Shown piece after piece: positions 45,171 through 55,665 of a stretch of DNA of 64,000 nucleotides. Numbering within the stretch: position 1 is the first letter of the stretch; every line of letters begins with the position of its first letter. Where the stretch lies: contig CAMSHF010000004.1 in assembly GCA_947058615.1 (NCBI GenBank), forward strand, positions 81,687-145,686. Reading direction: 5' to 3'. The translations under genes and the position numbers were made by a program. Source of the stretch: an uncultured Rickettsiella sp. GTDB lineage: Bacteria; Pseudomonadota; Gammaproteobacteria; Diplorickettsiales; Diplorickettsiaceae. The notes beneath the pieces were generated by a model. It saw nothing but the letters and a program-made list of their open reading frames with translations. It did no database searches and was not told the origin of the DNA.

Positions 45171-45902
45171 TTAACTTGAAAGATCGCCGTATAAACCTTG
45201 CAAAATGCTGACGGCGGCTAAGCCCGCCGTTTCGGCCCTTAACACTCGGGGCCCAAGCTGCATAGGTGTATAGGTTGCCATACACGCACATTTAAGTTCG
45301 TTTTCTGACCAACCGCCTTCTGGACCTACTAATATCGCAACACTATGGCAAGCCGGCAGCGACTGAATAGTTTGCTGAGCACGCGTTTGCAAAATGATCC
45401 GTTGATCGGCTTTTATACTTGTCGTGGCCACGTCAAACGTCATCGGATTTTCTAATTTTGGCAAACGTGTTCTTCCTGATTGTTCGCAAGCAGCCAGCAT
45501 CACACCTTGCCAATGTAAATAACGTTTTTTCCAACGTTCCGGTTCCAATCGAAGTGTACTGTGTGTTGTTATTAATGGAATAAAACGAGTCACTCCCAGC
45601 TCAACTGCTTTTTGCAGAATATAATCCATTTTATCCGAACGAAGTACGGCCTGTGCTAAAGTAATTTGTAAAGAAGATTCACGATTCACCGTTATAAATT
45701 CACCTAATTTAACAATCGCTGTATGTTTATTTAATTGAGTGATCGTGGCATGAAACTCTCCCGCTTGACCATTGAAAACAATAAAACTATCACCCACCTT
45801 TAAACGTAATACGCGGATTAAATGTTGAGCGGCTCCGTTTGACAAATGAATTATTTGTCCAGAACTTAATGCTTGTGGTTGATAGATACGCGTTAGACGC
45901 AT
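45171..45902 (-). CDS. rsmE: 16S rRNA (uracil-1498-N3)-methyltransferase
   Basis: SPOUT-class enzyme modifying U1498 of 16S rRNA in the decoding region. 243 residues: an N-terminal PUA-like domain with HLIRVLRLKVGDSFIVFNG and the knotted domain with KMDYILQKAVELGVTRF, ILVGPEGGWSENEL (near 191) and LGPRVLRAETAGLAAVS. Length is normal. It faces away from lolB, sharing a short divergent promoter gap. Confidence 0.95.
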   Translation of the reverse strand: MRLTRIYQPQALSSGQIIHLSNGAAQHLIRVLRLKVGDSFIVFNGQAGEFHATITQLNKHTAIVKLGEFITVNRESSLQITLAQAVLRSDKMDYILQKAVELGVTRFIPLITTHSTLRLEPERWKKRYLHWQGVMLAACEQSGRTRLPKLENPMTFDVATTSIKADQRIILQTRAQQTIQSLPACHSVAILVGPEGGWSENELKCACMATYTPMQLGPRVLRAETAGLAAVSILQGLYGDLSS

Positions 45903-45994
45903 AGAATATTAATGACCTCAATGATAAATGGTGTATTGTACTTTAGAATAACCATCATTTGACACGCCAACCTTCTCATGTAGAGAGTTTTTTT

Positions 45995-46624
45995 ATGTGC
46001 AAAATTAGCGTCATCCTTTTAGGAGCGATTTTTTTGAGTAGCTGCGCAAGTTTTCAACAAACGCCCACACCACTTCTTCAACCCAAAGTAGTCAATCACT
46101 ATCTTCCCTGGGCCTATCGTAAAACGCAATTGAATTCAATCCAAAATTTTCGTGTCAATGGTAACCTTGCTATCCATACGACATCCGATCACGGCTTAAA
46201 TACTTCATTTAGCTGGGAGCAGATCAATGCGCACTATCAACTCAGCTTTTTCGGACCTTTTGGTATACAAAGTGCCGTACTTAACGGTGATCCGAATCAC
46301 GTGAGTTTAACAACACGCCAACAAACTTATAAAGCACAAAGCCCGGAATGTCTTTTACACGATCAATTGGGCTTAAATTTACCCGTATCGCAATTTTTTT
46401 ATTGGCTACGCGGCTTACCCGCGCCACAATCACGTTTTACTTTTAACCTCGATGCTTACAACCGCATTATGCAATTACGGCAATCGGGTTGGCATGTAGT
46501 TTATCAACATTTTAGTAATATTGGTAAAATCGATTTACCCGATCGTATCTGCTTGAGTAATAAGCAATGGCAGGTTCGTCTATTACTCAATCATTGGGAT
46601 ATCAATCACACTCTGCGCACTTGA
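45995..46624 (+). CDS. lolB: Outer-membrane lipoprotein insertion factor LolB
   Basis: Accepts lipoproteins from LolA and inserts them in the outer membrane. 209 residues with a lipoprotein signal peptide (MCKISVILLGAIFLSSC, lipobox LSSC with Cys17) and the LolB beta-sandwich (NFRVNGNLAIHTT, FSWEQINAHYQLSFFGPFG, SQFFYWLRGLP). I start at the ATG at 45995, so that the signal peptide is N-terminal; an ATG-like start 36 nt upstream would place 12 polar residues before it. It precedes ispE and prs, the common gammaproteobacterial order. Confidence 0.93.
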   Translation: MCKISVILLGAIFLSSCASFQQTPTPLLQPKVVNHYLPWAYRKTQLNSIQNFRVNGNLAIHTTSDHGLNTSFSWEQINAHYQLSFFGPFGIQSAVLNGDPNHVSLTTRQQTYKAQSPECLLHDQLGLNLPVSQFFYWLRGLPAPQSRFTFNLDAYNRIMQLRQSGWHVVYQHFSNIGKIDLPDRICLSNKQWQVRLLLNHWDINHTLRT

Positions 46625-46704
46625 GTTTTTAGCCGATCGACTTGTATTCCTCATGTATAATTTATACACTTGCTGCGATTATAAAAATTCCATGAGGTAT
46701 TACC

Positions 46705-47610
46705 ATGTATTTTTATCCCGCCCCTGCGAAATTAAATCTTTTTTTACATATTATCGGCCGAAGACCTGACCGCTATCATGAGTTACAAACGGTTTTTCAA
46801 CTAACTGATTACTGTGATGAATTAGCGTTTACATTAAGAAGAGATTCCCAAATTAATTGCACGTGTTTATCTTTATTTAATTCTACCACGGAAGCCATCA
46901 TACCGGATGAAGCTAATTTAGCCATTAAAGCGGCACGGTTATTACAAGCAAAAACTAAAAATCAACCCGGTGTCGATATTCTGATTAAAAAACGCATTCC
47001 CATAGGGGGCGGTTTAGGGGGAGGTAGCTCTAATGCCGCCACGACATTAGTCGTTTTAAATCATTTATGGAACACCGGTCTTAGGCTCCACGAACTTTTA
47101 AGCTTAGGTGCAACACTGGGTGCCGATATCCCTGTATTTATTGGAGGAGAAAGCAGTTGGGCAGAAGGTATCGGTGAAAAATTGCAAACCCTTCAATTAC
47201 CTGAAAAATGGTTTATGGTAATGGTTCCCCGCTTGTCTATCTCAACCAAAAAAATTTTTTCACATCCGCAATTGACATACAACACGACACGCATCAAAAT
47301 ACAAGCCTTTTTAAACGGATCATTAACAACACGTAATGATTTTGAGCCGATCGTTAGGCAGGATTACCCTGTGATTGAAGAAGCCTTAAGCTTCTTAAAC
47401 CATTATGCTCCTGCGCGTTTATCAGGAACCGGAGCGTGTGTTTTTGCAGCATTTGATACAAAAACAGAGGCCGAAGTGGTATTAGAAAAAATTAAAGCCC
47501 CTTATCAAGGCTTTGTGTGTAAAGGGTTGACCACTTCACCTTTACGAAAAATAAGAGCACTCTATTCTAAACTCAGTGATGAATTTGAGTTTGAGGGGAA
47601 CATGAAATGA
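46705..47610 (+). CDS. ispE: 4-diphosphocytidyl-2-C-methyl-D-erythritol kinase
   Basis: GHMP-family kinase, fourth step of the MEP isoprenoid pathway. 301 residues with YPAPAKLNLFLHIIGRRPDRYHEL at the start (catalytic Lys and substrate-binding residues), the ATP loop PIGGGLGGGSSNAATTL (near 96-112) and LSGTGACVFA near the end. Followed by tRNA-Gln and prs. Confidence 0.96.
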   Translation: MYFYPAPAKLNLFLHIIGRRPDRYHELQTVFQLTDYCDELAFTLRRDSQINCTCLSLFNSTTEAIIPDEANLAIKAARLLQAKTKNQPGVDILIKKRIPIGGGLGGGSSNAATTLVVLNHLWNTGLRLHELLSLGATLGADIPVFIGGESSWAEGIGEKLQTLQLPEKWFMVMVPRLSISTKKIFSHPQLTYNTTRIKIQAFLNGSLTTRNDFEPIVRQDYPVIEEALSFLNHYAPARLSGTGACVFAAFDTKTEAEVVLEKIKAPYQGFVCKGLTTSPLRKIRALYSKLSDEFEFEGNMK

Positions 47611-47677
47611 GGACCCTAAACAAGTGTTTAACAATAAACCCAGTTCAGAGGGCCGTTTAGAAAGCGTTGTAATACAT

Positions 47678-47752
47678 TGGGGTGTCGCCAAGTGGTAAGG
47701 CACCGGGTTTTGATCTCGGCATTCCTAGGTTCGAATCCTAGCACCCCAGCCA
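47678..47752 (+). tRNA. tRNA-Gln (anticodon TTG)
   Basis: Acceptor TGGGGTG/CACCCCA with the U1-A72 pair usual for Gln, anticodon stem CCGGG/CTCGG with loop TTTTGAT giving TTG, T-arm CTAGG/CCTAG, discriminator G and encoded CCA. It lies between ispE and prs, as in several relatives. Confidence 0.96.
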
Positions 47753-47797
47753 TTTTTAATCTTTCTTTTTTATCTTATTTAACTGTGAGGTTCTTCT

Positions 47798-48757
47798 GTG
47801 TCTGAAATGATGCTCTTTACGGGTAATGCGAACCGACCTTTAGCTGAAAAAGTCACTACCTATTTAAAAAAAGCATTAGGTAAAGCCACCGTTAGCCATT
47901 TTAGTGATGGCGAAATCATGGTTGAAATCTTAGAGAACGTCAGAGGACAAGATGTCTTTATTATGCAACCCACCTGTCCACCTGTGAATAATAATTTGAT
48001 GGAACTCATCATCATGGCCGACGCGTTACGTCGCGCTTCCGCCAAACGAATTACGGCGGTTGTTCCTTATTTCGGTTATGGTCGACAAGATCGACGAATT
48101 CGCTCTTCACGTGTTCCAATTACGGCACGCGTAGTTGCCGACATGATGACCGCCGTCGGTATTAGCCGTTTACTAACCGTCGATTTACACGCCGATCAAA
48201 TCCAAGGTTTTTTTGATATCCCTGTCGACAATGTCTATGCCACACCTGAAATTTTAAAAGATATGGAAGGTCAAAAAATTTTTAAAGGCAATGAACAATT
48301 AATTATCGTCTCACCCGATATTGGTGGCGTCGTTCGTGCACGTGCAATTGCCAAACGCTTCAATGATGCCGATATTGCCATTATCGATAAACGACGTATT
48401 GGCCCAAATAAAACTGAAGTCATGCATATCATTGGAGAAGTCAAAGACCGTAATTGCTTATTAGTCGATGACATCGTCGACACCGGTGGTACATTGTGTT
48501 TAGCCGCACAATCTTTAAAAGAAAATGGCGCTAATTTAATAATGGCTTATTGTACCCATCCTGTCCTATCCGGTAACGCCATTAGCAATATTGAAAACTC
48601 CTGTATCAATGAACTCGTCGTAACCGATACTGTTCCATTAAGTGATGAAGCACGACATTGTAAAAAGATTCGCCAACTCAGTTTAAGTGAATTGTTGGCG
48701 AAAACCATTTGTCGAATTAACTCTGAGGAATCCGTGAGCTCGATGTTTGTTGATTAA
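47798..48757 (+). CDS. prs: Ribose-phosphate pyrophosphokinase
   Basis: Makes PRPP from ribose 5-phosphate and ATP for nucleotide, His and Trp synthesis. 319 residues with [23 protein letters not shown], the flexible loop [25 protein letters not shown] (metal-binding His) and the PRPP loop [13 protein letters not shown]. It starts with GTG at 47798; TGAGG lies 9-13 nt upstream. Typical length. Confidence 0.97.
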   Translation: MSEMMLFTGNANRPLAEKVTTYLKKALGKATVSHFSDGEIMVEILENVRGQDVFIMQPTCPPVNNNLMELIIMADALRRASAKRITAVVPYFGYGRQDRRIRSSRVPITARVVADMMTAVGISRLLTVDLHADQIQGFFDIPVDNVYATPEILKDMEGQKIFKGNEQLIIVSPDIGGVVRARAIAKRFNDADIAIIDKRRIGPNKTEVMHIIGEVKDRNCLLVDDIVDTGGTLCLAAQSLKENGANLIMAYCTHPVLSGNAISNIENSCINELVVTDTVPLSDEARHCKKIRQLSLSELLAKTICRINSEESVSSMFVD

Positions 48758-49005
48758 ACGGTATTCGAAACTGTCATTTACTGATTTATTTCCAATAAGC
48801 TAATAAAAAATTAATTAAGTAAGCTAAACTGAATTTACTACTGAATTTATCCACAAAACTCTCAACCTAAATTGAATGGGAAATAAGGATTTAAGCGGAA
48901 CTAATATAAAAAATCGGCTGGAGTTTTACTGAAAATCCTCGTAAACTAACCGCCAACCTATCCTGGTCGCGGGATACGTATTTTTTGTTTAGGGAGTTAT
49001 TACTT

Positions 49006-49728
49006 ATGTCTACAAATCATTCATTTGAACTGAACGCACAAACTCGAGAGGTGTTTGGGTCGGGTGCGAGCCGCCGTCTCCGCCGTCTTGAAAATCGCGT
49101 CCCCGCTATTTTATATGGGGCTTCAGAACCGCCTTTGCCGATCTCACTTGACCATAATCAGGTACTACGGGCCTTAGAAAATGAAGCCTTTTACTCGCAT
49201 ATTCTAACTATCAAACTCGAGGAGGGTATCGAGCAAAAAGCCGTATTAAAAGATCTACAGCGCCATGCCTATAAACCACGCATTTTGCATATGGATTTAC
49301 AGCGAGTTTCAGCAAAAGAAAAGATTACGATGTCTGTCCCTTTACACTTTAAAGGTGAAGCCTTGGCCCCTGGCGTTAAAGAGGAAGGAGGTGTGCTAAC
49401 TAAGTTGTTAAATAGTGTCGAAGTTCGCTGCTTACCCGCTGCGCTTCCAGAATATATAGAAGTGGATGTTTCTCACTTAGCGCTGGATGAGTCGATTTTA
49501 CTCTCTCAACTCAACTTACCCAAAGATGTCGAATTAATGGCTATCGTCAGTCATGAAGAAGACCGACCGGTCGTCAATATCCATATACCACGAGCCATCG
49601 TCGAAGAAGACCTGACCACCGCACCTGAATCAACCGAAGTTCCCGCTATCAATGTCAAAGAAGATGCAGAGCAGGAAGCGACGGGTGATAATAATAACAA
49701 AGGAAAAACAGAAAAGGATAAAGAGTAG
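49006..49728 (+). CDS. rplY: 50S ribosomal protein L25 (general stress Ctc form)
   Basis: Binds 5S rRNA on the large subunit. 240 residues, the long form: an N-terminal L25 domain (FELNAQTREVFGSGASRRLR, PAILYG) and a C-terminal TL5/Ctc beta domain (GVKEEGGVLTKLLNSVEVRC), then an acidic tail rich in Glu, Asp and Asn. I use the ATG at 49006 with AGGGAG 9 nt upstream, the family start; an earlier in-frame codon at 48985 adds seven atypical residues. It precedes pth by 9 nt, so co-transcription is likely. Confidence 0.94.
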   Translation: MSTNHSFELNAQTREVFGSGASRRLRRLENRVPAILYGASEPPLPISLDHNQVLRALENEAFYSHILTIKLEEGIEQKAVLKDLQRHAYKPRILHMDLQRVSAKEKITMSVPLHFKGEALAPGVKEEGGVLTKLLNSVEVRCLPAALPEYIEVDVSHLALDESILLSQLNLPKDVELMAIVSHEEDRPVVNIHIPRAIVEEDLTTAPESTEVPAINVKEDAEQEATGDNNNKGKTEKDKE

Positions 49729-49737
49729 ACGTTTAGC

Positions 49738-50328
49738 ATGTCTACTCAAGTGATACAGCTGATTGCCGGCTTAGCAAACCCGGGTAAGGAATATGCTAAA
49801 AGCCGGCATAATGCCGGTGCTTGGCTGGTTGACACCTTGATACGTCAACAGGCCTTATCACGCTTAAAAATGGAAAAACGATTTCATGCCTTAGTCACGG
49901 CCTGGTCGACTGCATCTGGAAAATGTTGGCTACTCATCCCCAATACCTATATGAATGATTCAGGTCGCGCCATTAAGGCAATCGTTCACTTTTACCAGAT
50001 CCCTGCCGAAGCGATATTGATTGTTCATGATGATTTGGATTTATTACCCGGTGTTGCTCGTTATAAACAAGGCGGAAGCGATGGCGGACATAATGGCTTG
50101 AGAGATATTGTTAGGCATTTGCATAGTAGGGTTTTTTGGCGGTTAAGACTCGGTATCGGTCATCCAGGTCATCGCGATCGCGTACACGATTACGTTTTAA
50201 GTTCTCCTTCTATCTCGGATAAACAACGAATAGAGCTTGCCATTGCGCAAGCACTGACAACACTCACACTGTTTGTTGAAGGTCGGCACGCACAAGCCAT
50301 GCAAAATCTACATACACAACAAGAATAA
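49738..50328 (+). CDS. pth: Peptidyl-tRNA hydrolase
   Basis: Frees tRNA from peptidyl-tRNA dropped by stalled ribosomes. 196 residues with LIAGLANPGKEYAKSRHNAG (catalytic His in SRHNAG, near 22), NTYMNDSGRA, the essential Asp in IVHDDLDLLPG and GGHNGLRDI. The length matches the family. It sits between rplY and ychF. Confidence 0.96.
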   Translation: MSTQVIQLIAGLANPGKEYAKSRHNAGAWLVDTLIRQQALSRLKMEKRFHALVTAWSTASGKCWLLIPNTYMNDSGRAIKAIVHFYQIPAEAILIVHDDLDLLPGVARYKQGGSDGGHNGLRDIVRHLHSRVFWRLRLGIGHPGHRDRVHDYVLSSPSISDKQRIELAIAQALTTLTLFVEGRHAQAMQNLHTQQE

Positions 50329-50340
50329 CGAGTAAATTTT

Positions 50341-51432
50341 ATGGGATTTAAATGCGGCATCGTCGGTCTACCTAATGTGGGAAAATCGACCCTATTCAAT
50401 GCATTAACTAAAGCAGGCATTGAGGCAGCCAACTACCTTTTTTGCACCATCGAACCAAATATCGGCGTTGTTCCTGTTCCCGATCCGCGTCTTGCAGAAC
50501 TTGCAAAGATAGTTAAGCCACAAAAAATAATACCCACTACCATGGAATTTGTGGATATCGCCGGTTTAGTCCAAGGTGCTGCACAAGGCGAAGGCTTAGG
50601 AAACAAATTTCTTTCTCATATACGCGAAGTCGATGCCGTTGTTCATGTCGTACGCTGCTTTGAGAACACCGATGTGCTACATGTCAGTGGCCAAGTTAAT
50701 CCGGTTGCGGATATCGAAACCATCCACACCGAGTTAGCCTTAGCCGACTTAGACAGTGCAGAAAAAGCCGTGTTGCGCTTGAACAAGGCGATTAAATCGA
50801 ATGACAAAGCAGCGCAACAGAGTAAAAATTTATTAGAACGAATTATCTTTGAACTCAATCGCGGCCGTTTATTACGTCAACTGGATTTCACGCCTGAAGA
50901 GCGCCTATTACTACGTCCCTACTCTTTCTTGACACTCAAATCCACCTTATATATTGCCAATGTGGATGAACAAGGTTTTGTGAATAATCCCTTACTCAAA
51001 CAATTAGAGGCTTATGCTAAGACGGATCACGCTAAAGTCGTCGCCATCTGTGCGAAATTAGAAGAGGATTGTATCGATCTAACGGACGAAGAAAAACAAG
51101 AATTTTTGCGGGATTGCGGCATTACCGAAACCGGTTTGAACCGCTTGATACGGGCAGGTTATGCGTTGCTCGATCTGCAAACCTATTTTACCGCAGGTAT
51201 CAAAGAAGTGCGCGCTTGGACAATCCATAAAGGCGCAACAGCCCCTCAAGCCGCGGCCTGCATCCATACGGACTTTGAAAAAGGCTTTATCCGAGCTGAA
51301 GTCATCAGCTATGCAGACTTCATTCAACATCAAGGTGAACTAGGCGCTAAGAATGCGGGTAAATGGCGTTTAGAAGGTAAAAACTATCGCGTCAAAGACG
51401 GTGACATTTTACATTTTTTATTTAATATTTAA
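50341..51432 (+). CDS. ychF: Ribosome-associated ATPase YchF/OLA1
   Basis: Obg-family P-loop protein that prefers ATP and binds ribosomes; linked to stress tolerance. 363 residues: Walker [16 protein letters not shown] (8-22), switch region [20 protein letters not shown], a base-recognition motif that is NVDE in place of NKxD as in the family, a coiled-coil arm and a C-terminal TGS domain ([30 protein letters not shown]). Starts 12 nt after pth. Confidence 0.97.
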   Translation: MGFKCGIVGLPNVGKSTLFNALTKAGIEAANYLFCTIEPNIGVVPVPDPRLAELAKIVKPQKIIPTTMEFVDIAGLVQGAAQGEGLGNKFLSHIREVDAVVHVVRCFENTDVLHVSGQVNPVADIETIHTELALADLDSAEKAVLRLNKAIKSNDKAAQQSKNLLERIIFELNRGRLLRQLDFTPEERLLLRPYSFLTLKSTLYIANVDEQGFVNNPLLKQLEAYAKTDHAKVVAICAKLEEDCIDLTDEEKQEFLRDCGITETGLNRLIRAGYALLDLQTYFTAGIKEVRAWTIHKGATAPQAAACIHTDFEKGFIRAEVISYADFIQHQGELGAKNAGKWRLEGKNYRVKDGDILHFLFNI

Positions 51433-51472
51433 ATAAAAAAATTTTTCTTTTCAATGTTAATGCATTCATTGG

Positions 51473-51487
51473 TATACTAAAATAAAT
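51473..51487 (+). promoter_or_regulatory. Probable -10 region of the 586-residue orphan
   Basis: TATACTAAAATAAAT, identical over 15 nt to 34075-34089. A TG dinucleotide lies a few bases upstream (TTGG), but no good -35. Confidence 0.45.
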
Positions 51488-51515
51488 TAGCTAAATTCAA
51501 TAAAACGGAGTCCTA

Positions 51516-53276
51516 ATGAATTTAGATTATCTCAACAACATAATACCCAAACGTTGGATTTTATCACTCCATTATTGGCTGCCTTTTTTTAAAACCCCAA
51601 GTATTTTTTATTTTGAATGCCGATCATTTATTAATGAGCTCATACGTTTAGACGCCAAGTATTTTTGGGAGAAATTTCCTAATTTAATCTCTATTTTTGA
51701 ACGCACTGTCTCAAATGAAGTAGAAAAAAATCTAAGTCTAGCAATTATTTCCAAAATATTTGATAATGAAAAAGAAATAACGCATGAACATTTAAACTTA
51801 CTTTTTTCAAAATTTAATCCTGACCTAAAAAGAAGAACATCTATTCTAGATAGAACCTTATCACGGATCCCGGATAAAATTTATAGTGATTATTTTAAAA
51901 GCTTAAATCCAGCACACTGTCGCCTGTTAGATTTAAAATGGTGTGCACAATTTAAAGTTAAATTTAAATTAGAAGATAGATTAACATTTATTTTAACACT
52001 ACCTCCTGACAAATTAATTACATATCAATCTACGCTTCAATTATTAATACAAGAACTTGAAGAACAAGTTCTCAATCCTCAATCGGAACTATTCGAATCT
52101 TTATCAAATGAGACGGTTAACAAACAACTTATCGAATTTATATTGAAACACGAACTTACTTTAACGCCTAAATTTATTATTTGCAAAAAAATAATATTTT
52201 CTGATATTTTTATTCAAGCTTACATCAATCAATCACTAAAAAAGAATGATCCGATAGTCATTTTTTATTTATTAAAATTAGATATACCTACACGATTTAG
52301 TTTTTTTGAAAATTTTTTAGTCAATGATAAAAACTTTCAACAAACCAGTCAGTATTTCTTTAAACTAAGCCAAGACGATCAGTGGTCAAATATGGTCAAT
52401 CATTTGATTAATTCTGTGTATTGTCATCAAGAAGCTGAAAATAATGAACCAACCGCTGAAGAGAAAAAAATGACGATGAATGACTGGGATTCCTTTTTTC
52501 TAATACCCTTAGAAAAAGCCGGTTATTCATTAGATCTCTTTCAGTTTCTTGCAGTACAAGCCTTAATGAAAAAACCGCTGGATTTAAAATCGTTAAAAAA
52601 TAAGTTTAATCTAAAAAATCTACCGGATGATGAATATGTTTCAATTGCTTGCCAAGCTTATGTTACAGAATACAGCATTCGCGAAATTAAAAATTACATT
52701 CAAACACTAATTAAGCACTCTTATAATCAGAACACGCAAGATGAAAAAAAAATGCAACCTATCCTTTCTCGGCTATTTCAAGAGCAAGATATTGATTACT
52801 CTTCATTTTGTGAAAAATTTAAGCGTTTTTTAGATACTTATTTATCAGTCCAATCTGAGGTTAACTTAGACTTCTTAAAAAATCTACTCTCTTTTATTGA
52901 ATTAATAGTGAATAACCCACTGATCAGAGAATACAAAATTAAGCAATTTATTGAGTGGAATAAAAATCAAAAAGAAGCCGAAGAAAAAAGCGATGCCTGT
53001 CGGGAGTTAAAACGTCGTGTTTTTAGCGGTGAGCAAACCCTCGTCTCTTTTCAAGTTATGCATGAGCTTTTTGGCAGTCAAGCGTCTATAATCCAAGAAA
53101 AATGGATAAATTTAGGAATAGGCATCCATTTTTTTGATGCTAACGTTCCAGAAGAATATAAAATTGCAGAAAAAACAGCACGAGAAGCCAGTAAAGCAAA
53201 AAAATTTAATCGTGAATACAATGACTTTTCTTATTTAAGCAACTCACCTTCATCCGTCAGTTATCTTTATGGATAG
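51516..53276 (+). CDS. Large orphan protein, probably all-helical
   Basis: 586 residues, no recognised family or motif. Rich in Leu, Lys, Phe, Ile and Asn and strongly helical in appearance, with repeated short segments such as FxxxL and a few WxxxF patterns; no signal peptide or clear membrane segment (the aromatic stretch LSLHYWLPFF at 17-26 is too short). The last 40 residues are Ser/Lys/Asn-rich and end SNSPSSVSYLYG. CGGAG lies 7-11 nt before the ATG. It is flanked by ychF and the convergent sucD. Base composition is lower in G+C than in its neighbours. A secreted effector is possible but unproven. Confidence 0.75.
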   Translation: MNLDYLNNIIPKRWILSLHYWLPFFKTPSIFYFECRSFINELIRLDAKYFWEKFPNLISIFERTVSNEVEKNLSLAIISKIFDNEKEITHEHLNLLFSKFNPDLKRRTSILDRTLSRIPDKIYSDYFKSLNPAHCRLLDLKWCAQFKVKFKLEDRLTFILTLPPDKLITYQSTLQLLIQELEEQVLNPQSELFESLSNETVNKQLIEFILKHELTLTPKFIICKKIIFSDIFIQAYINQSLKKNDPIVIFYLLKLDIPTRFSFFENFLVNDKNFQQTSQYFFKLSQDDQWSNMVNHLINSVYCHQEAENNEPTAEEKKMTMNDWDSFFLIPLEKAGYSLDLFQFLAVQALMKKPLDLKSLKNKFNLKNLPDDEYVSIACQAYVTEYSIREIKNYIQTLIKHSYNQNTQDEKKMQPILSRLFQEQDIDYSSFCEKFKRFLDTYLSVQSEVNLDFLKNLLSFIELIVNNPLIREYKIKQFIEWNKNQKEAEEKSDACRELKRRVFSGEQTLVSFQVMHELFGSQASIIQEKWINLGIGIHFFDANVPEEYKIAEKTAREASKAKKFNREYNDFSYLSNSPSSVSYLYG

Positions 53277-53315
53277 CTTATCCGATTTTTCTATTAGACA
53301 GAGCAGCAAATAGCA

Positions 53316-54191
53316 CTAAACACTAAAAAATTGTGCAATCGTTTTACCCATATCTGCCGGTGATTTTACAGTGTGAACACCTGCGGCTTCTAAAGCTTTA
53401 AATTTTTCAGCCGCAGTTCCTTTACCACCGGAAATAATAGCCCCTGCATGTCCCATGCGTTTACCCGCAGGCGCCGTCACACCAGCCACATAAGCCACTA
53501 CCGGTTTAGTCACATGGGTTTTAATAAAATCAGCCACTTCTTCTTCGGCGGATCCGCCAATTTCTCCTACCATTAAAATCGCTTCGGTTTGTGGGTCGTC
53601 CTCAAACAAACGCAAGACATCTACAAAGTTCATCCCTGGTATCGGATCGCCACCAATTCCGACACACGTCGTTTGGCCTAAACCCAAATCCGTGGTTTGT
53701 TTTACCGCCTCATACGTTAAAGTCCCTGAACGTGACACAATACCGATGCACCCTGGTTTGTGGATATAACCGGGCATAATACCCATTTTACATTGACCCG
53801 GTGTAATCACCCCAGGACAATTCGGCCCTATTAAACGTGCCTGCGTATTATTTTCTAAATAGACCTTCACTTCTAACATATCTAATACAGGGATGCCTTC
53901 TGTAATACAAACAATTAAAGAAATACCGGCATCGGCTGCTTCAATAATTGAATCTTTACAAAAAGGCGCAGGAACATAAATAACACTCGCATCAGCCGCT
54001 GTTTGTGCAACCGCATCGGCTACGGTATTAAACACAGGTAATCCTAAATGTTGTGATCCTCCTTTTCCAGGCGTCACTCCACCGACCATATGCGTACCAT
54101 ACGCAATGGCTTGCTCAGAATGAAACGTTCCTTGTTTACCGGTGAAACCTTGGCAAATGACTTTAGTTTTGTTATCAATTAATATGCTCAT
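53316..54191 (-). CDS. sucD: Succinyl-CoA synthetase alpha subunit
   Basis: CoA-binding subunit of the TCA enzyme that converts succinyl-CoA to succinate with nucleotide triphosphate formation. 291 residues with [15 protein letters not shown] near the start, [20 protein letters not shown] and the phosphorylated His in [15 protein letters not shown] near 247. Downstream of sucC by 94 nt, in the last place of the sdh-suc block. Confidence 0.97.
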   Translation of the reverse strand: MSILIDNKTKVICQGFTGKQGTFHSEQAIAYGTHMVGGVTPGKGGSQHLGLPVFNTVADAVAQTAADASVIYVPAPFCKDSIIEAADAGISLIVCITEGIPVLDMLEVKVYLENNTQARLIGPNCPGVITPGQCKMGIMPGYIHKPGCIGIVSRSGTLTYEAVKQTTDLGLGQTTCVGIGGDPIPGMNFVDVLRLFEDDPQTEAILMVGEIGGSAEEEVADFIKTHVTKPVVAYVAGVTAPAGKRMGHAGAIISGGKGTAAEKFKALEAAGVHTVKSPADMGKTIAQFFSV

Positions 54192-54285
54192 ACATCTACC
54201 TTTATAATACCTTTGTAAAAAAATAAGCCTTACTTTGTTTTTTTGGAAAATGTTACACGGCCCAAAATTTAGTATGAAAAATAAA

Positions 54286-55461
54286 TCAAGCAGTCATCGG
54301 AGATTTAATCGCTCCAACGATAAGTTCTGCTGCACCGGTTAAACTTTTAGCAGCCATAATGTTTAAACCACTTTCAGATAATTTTTTTGCCCCTACATCG
54401 GCATTATTACCTTCTAAACGTACCACAACGGGGATTTTAACACCCACTTCTTTGATAGCACCAATGATTCCATCCGCTATCATATCGCAACGAACAATTC
54501 CACCAAAAATATTAACTAATATCCCTTTGACTTTTTCATCGGATAAAATAATCTTAAACGCCTCGGTCACTCTTTCTTGTGTGGCCCCTCCCCCCACATC
54601 TAAAAAATTAGCGGGATTGCCACCGTGTAATTTTATTAAATCCATCGTTGCCATGGCTAAACCAGCCCCATTGACCATGCAACCAATATCCCCCTCTAGC
54701 GCGATATAGTTGAGTTCCCAATTGTGCGCTCGATTTTCACGCTCGTCTTCTTGTGAGGCATCACGCATGGCACGTAATTGTGCCTGACGAAATAACGCAT
54801 TATCATCGACTACCACTTTAGCATCTAAACAGATCACGCGATCCTTTTCATCAATAATCAAGGGATTAATTTCCACTAAACTCAGATCACGCTCAGTAAA
54901 CATCTTCCCCAAACCGAGTAAGATTTGCGTAAATTCCTTTAACTGATGGGCTGTCAATTCTAACTTAAAACCGATATCACGCGCTTGGTAAGGCATAATT
55001 CCGAGTAAAGGATCCACCGTAGTTTTTACTATCTTTTCGGGTGTTTTTTCAGCTACCTTTTCAATTTCAACGCCCCCTTCGGTACTCGCCATAATAACCA
55101 CACGACGTGTACTGCGATCTAATACAGCACCTAAATAGAGCTCACGTTTAATATCACAAGGCTGTGCGATCAAGACTTGATTAACCGGTTGCCCCCGCTC
55201 ATCGGTTTGAAAAGTCACAAGACGCCGACCCAATAGACGTTTACTTTCTGCGGCAACGGCTTCTTTACTCGTCACATATTTAACACCGCCAGCTTTTCCT
55301 CTTCCACCCGCATGCACTTGAGCTTTGACCATCCATGCACTTCCACCAAGTGCTTCAGCCGCCGCCAAAGCTTCTTCTACTGTACTAGCGATTTTACCCA
55401 AAGGCACAGGTAAACCATATTCGCTAAATAGTTCTTTACCTTGATATTCATGTAAGTTCAT
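54286..55461 (-). CDS. sucC: Succinyl-CoA synthetase beta subunit
   Basis: Nucleotide-binding and substrate subunit with an ATP-grasp domain. 391 residues beginning [20 protein letters not shown], with [39 protein letters not shown] and [11 protein letters not shown] use the ATG at 55461, the family start; a codon at 55497 would add a charged leader containing the ribosome binding site GAGGAG. It follows sucB with a 204-nt gap. Confidence 0.96.
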   Translation of the reverse strand: MNLHEYQGKELFSEYGLPVPLGKIASTVEEALAAAEALGGSAWMVKAQVHAGGRGKAGGVKYVTSKEAVAAESKRLLGRRLVTFQTDERGQPVNQVLIAQPCDIKRELYLGAVLDRSTRRVVIMASTEGGVEIEKVAEKTPEKIVKTTVDPLLGIMPYQARDIGFKLELTAHQLKEFTQILLGLGKMFTERDLSLVEINPLIIDEKDRVICLDAKVVVDDNALFRQAQLRAMRDASQEDERENRAHNWELNYIALEGDIGCMVNGAGLAMATMDLIKLHGGNPANFLDVGGGATQERVTEAFKIILSDEKVKGILVNIFGGIVRCDMIADGIIGAIKEVGVKIPVVVRLEGNNADVGAKKLSESGLNIMAAKSLTGAAELIVGAIKSPMTA

Positions 55462-55665
55462 AGATTTCTTTTTCTCCTCATTAGAGCGCGTCTCCAATTA
55501 CGATAGCTTCAGCCCTGTTTTTTTGGATTTCATTACGCGTAACTGCGACATCCAATACTCAAAAAACAGTGTTTTAACTCAGCTTCGCACTGAAAACACA
55601 CGCATTACTTATTTAAAAAATAATGGAATAATTTTTTATTTAGGGTGAACTGCTTGGACGCCTCA

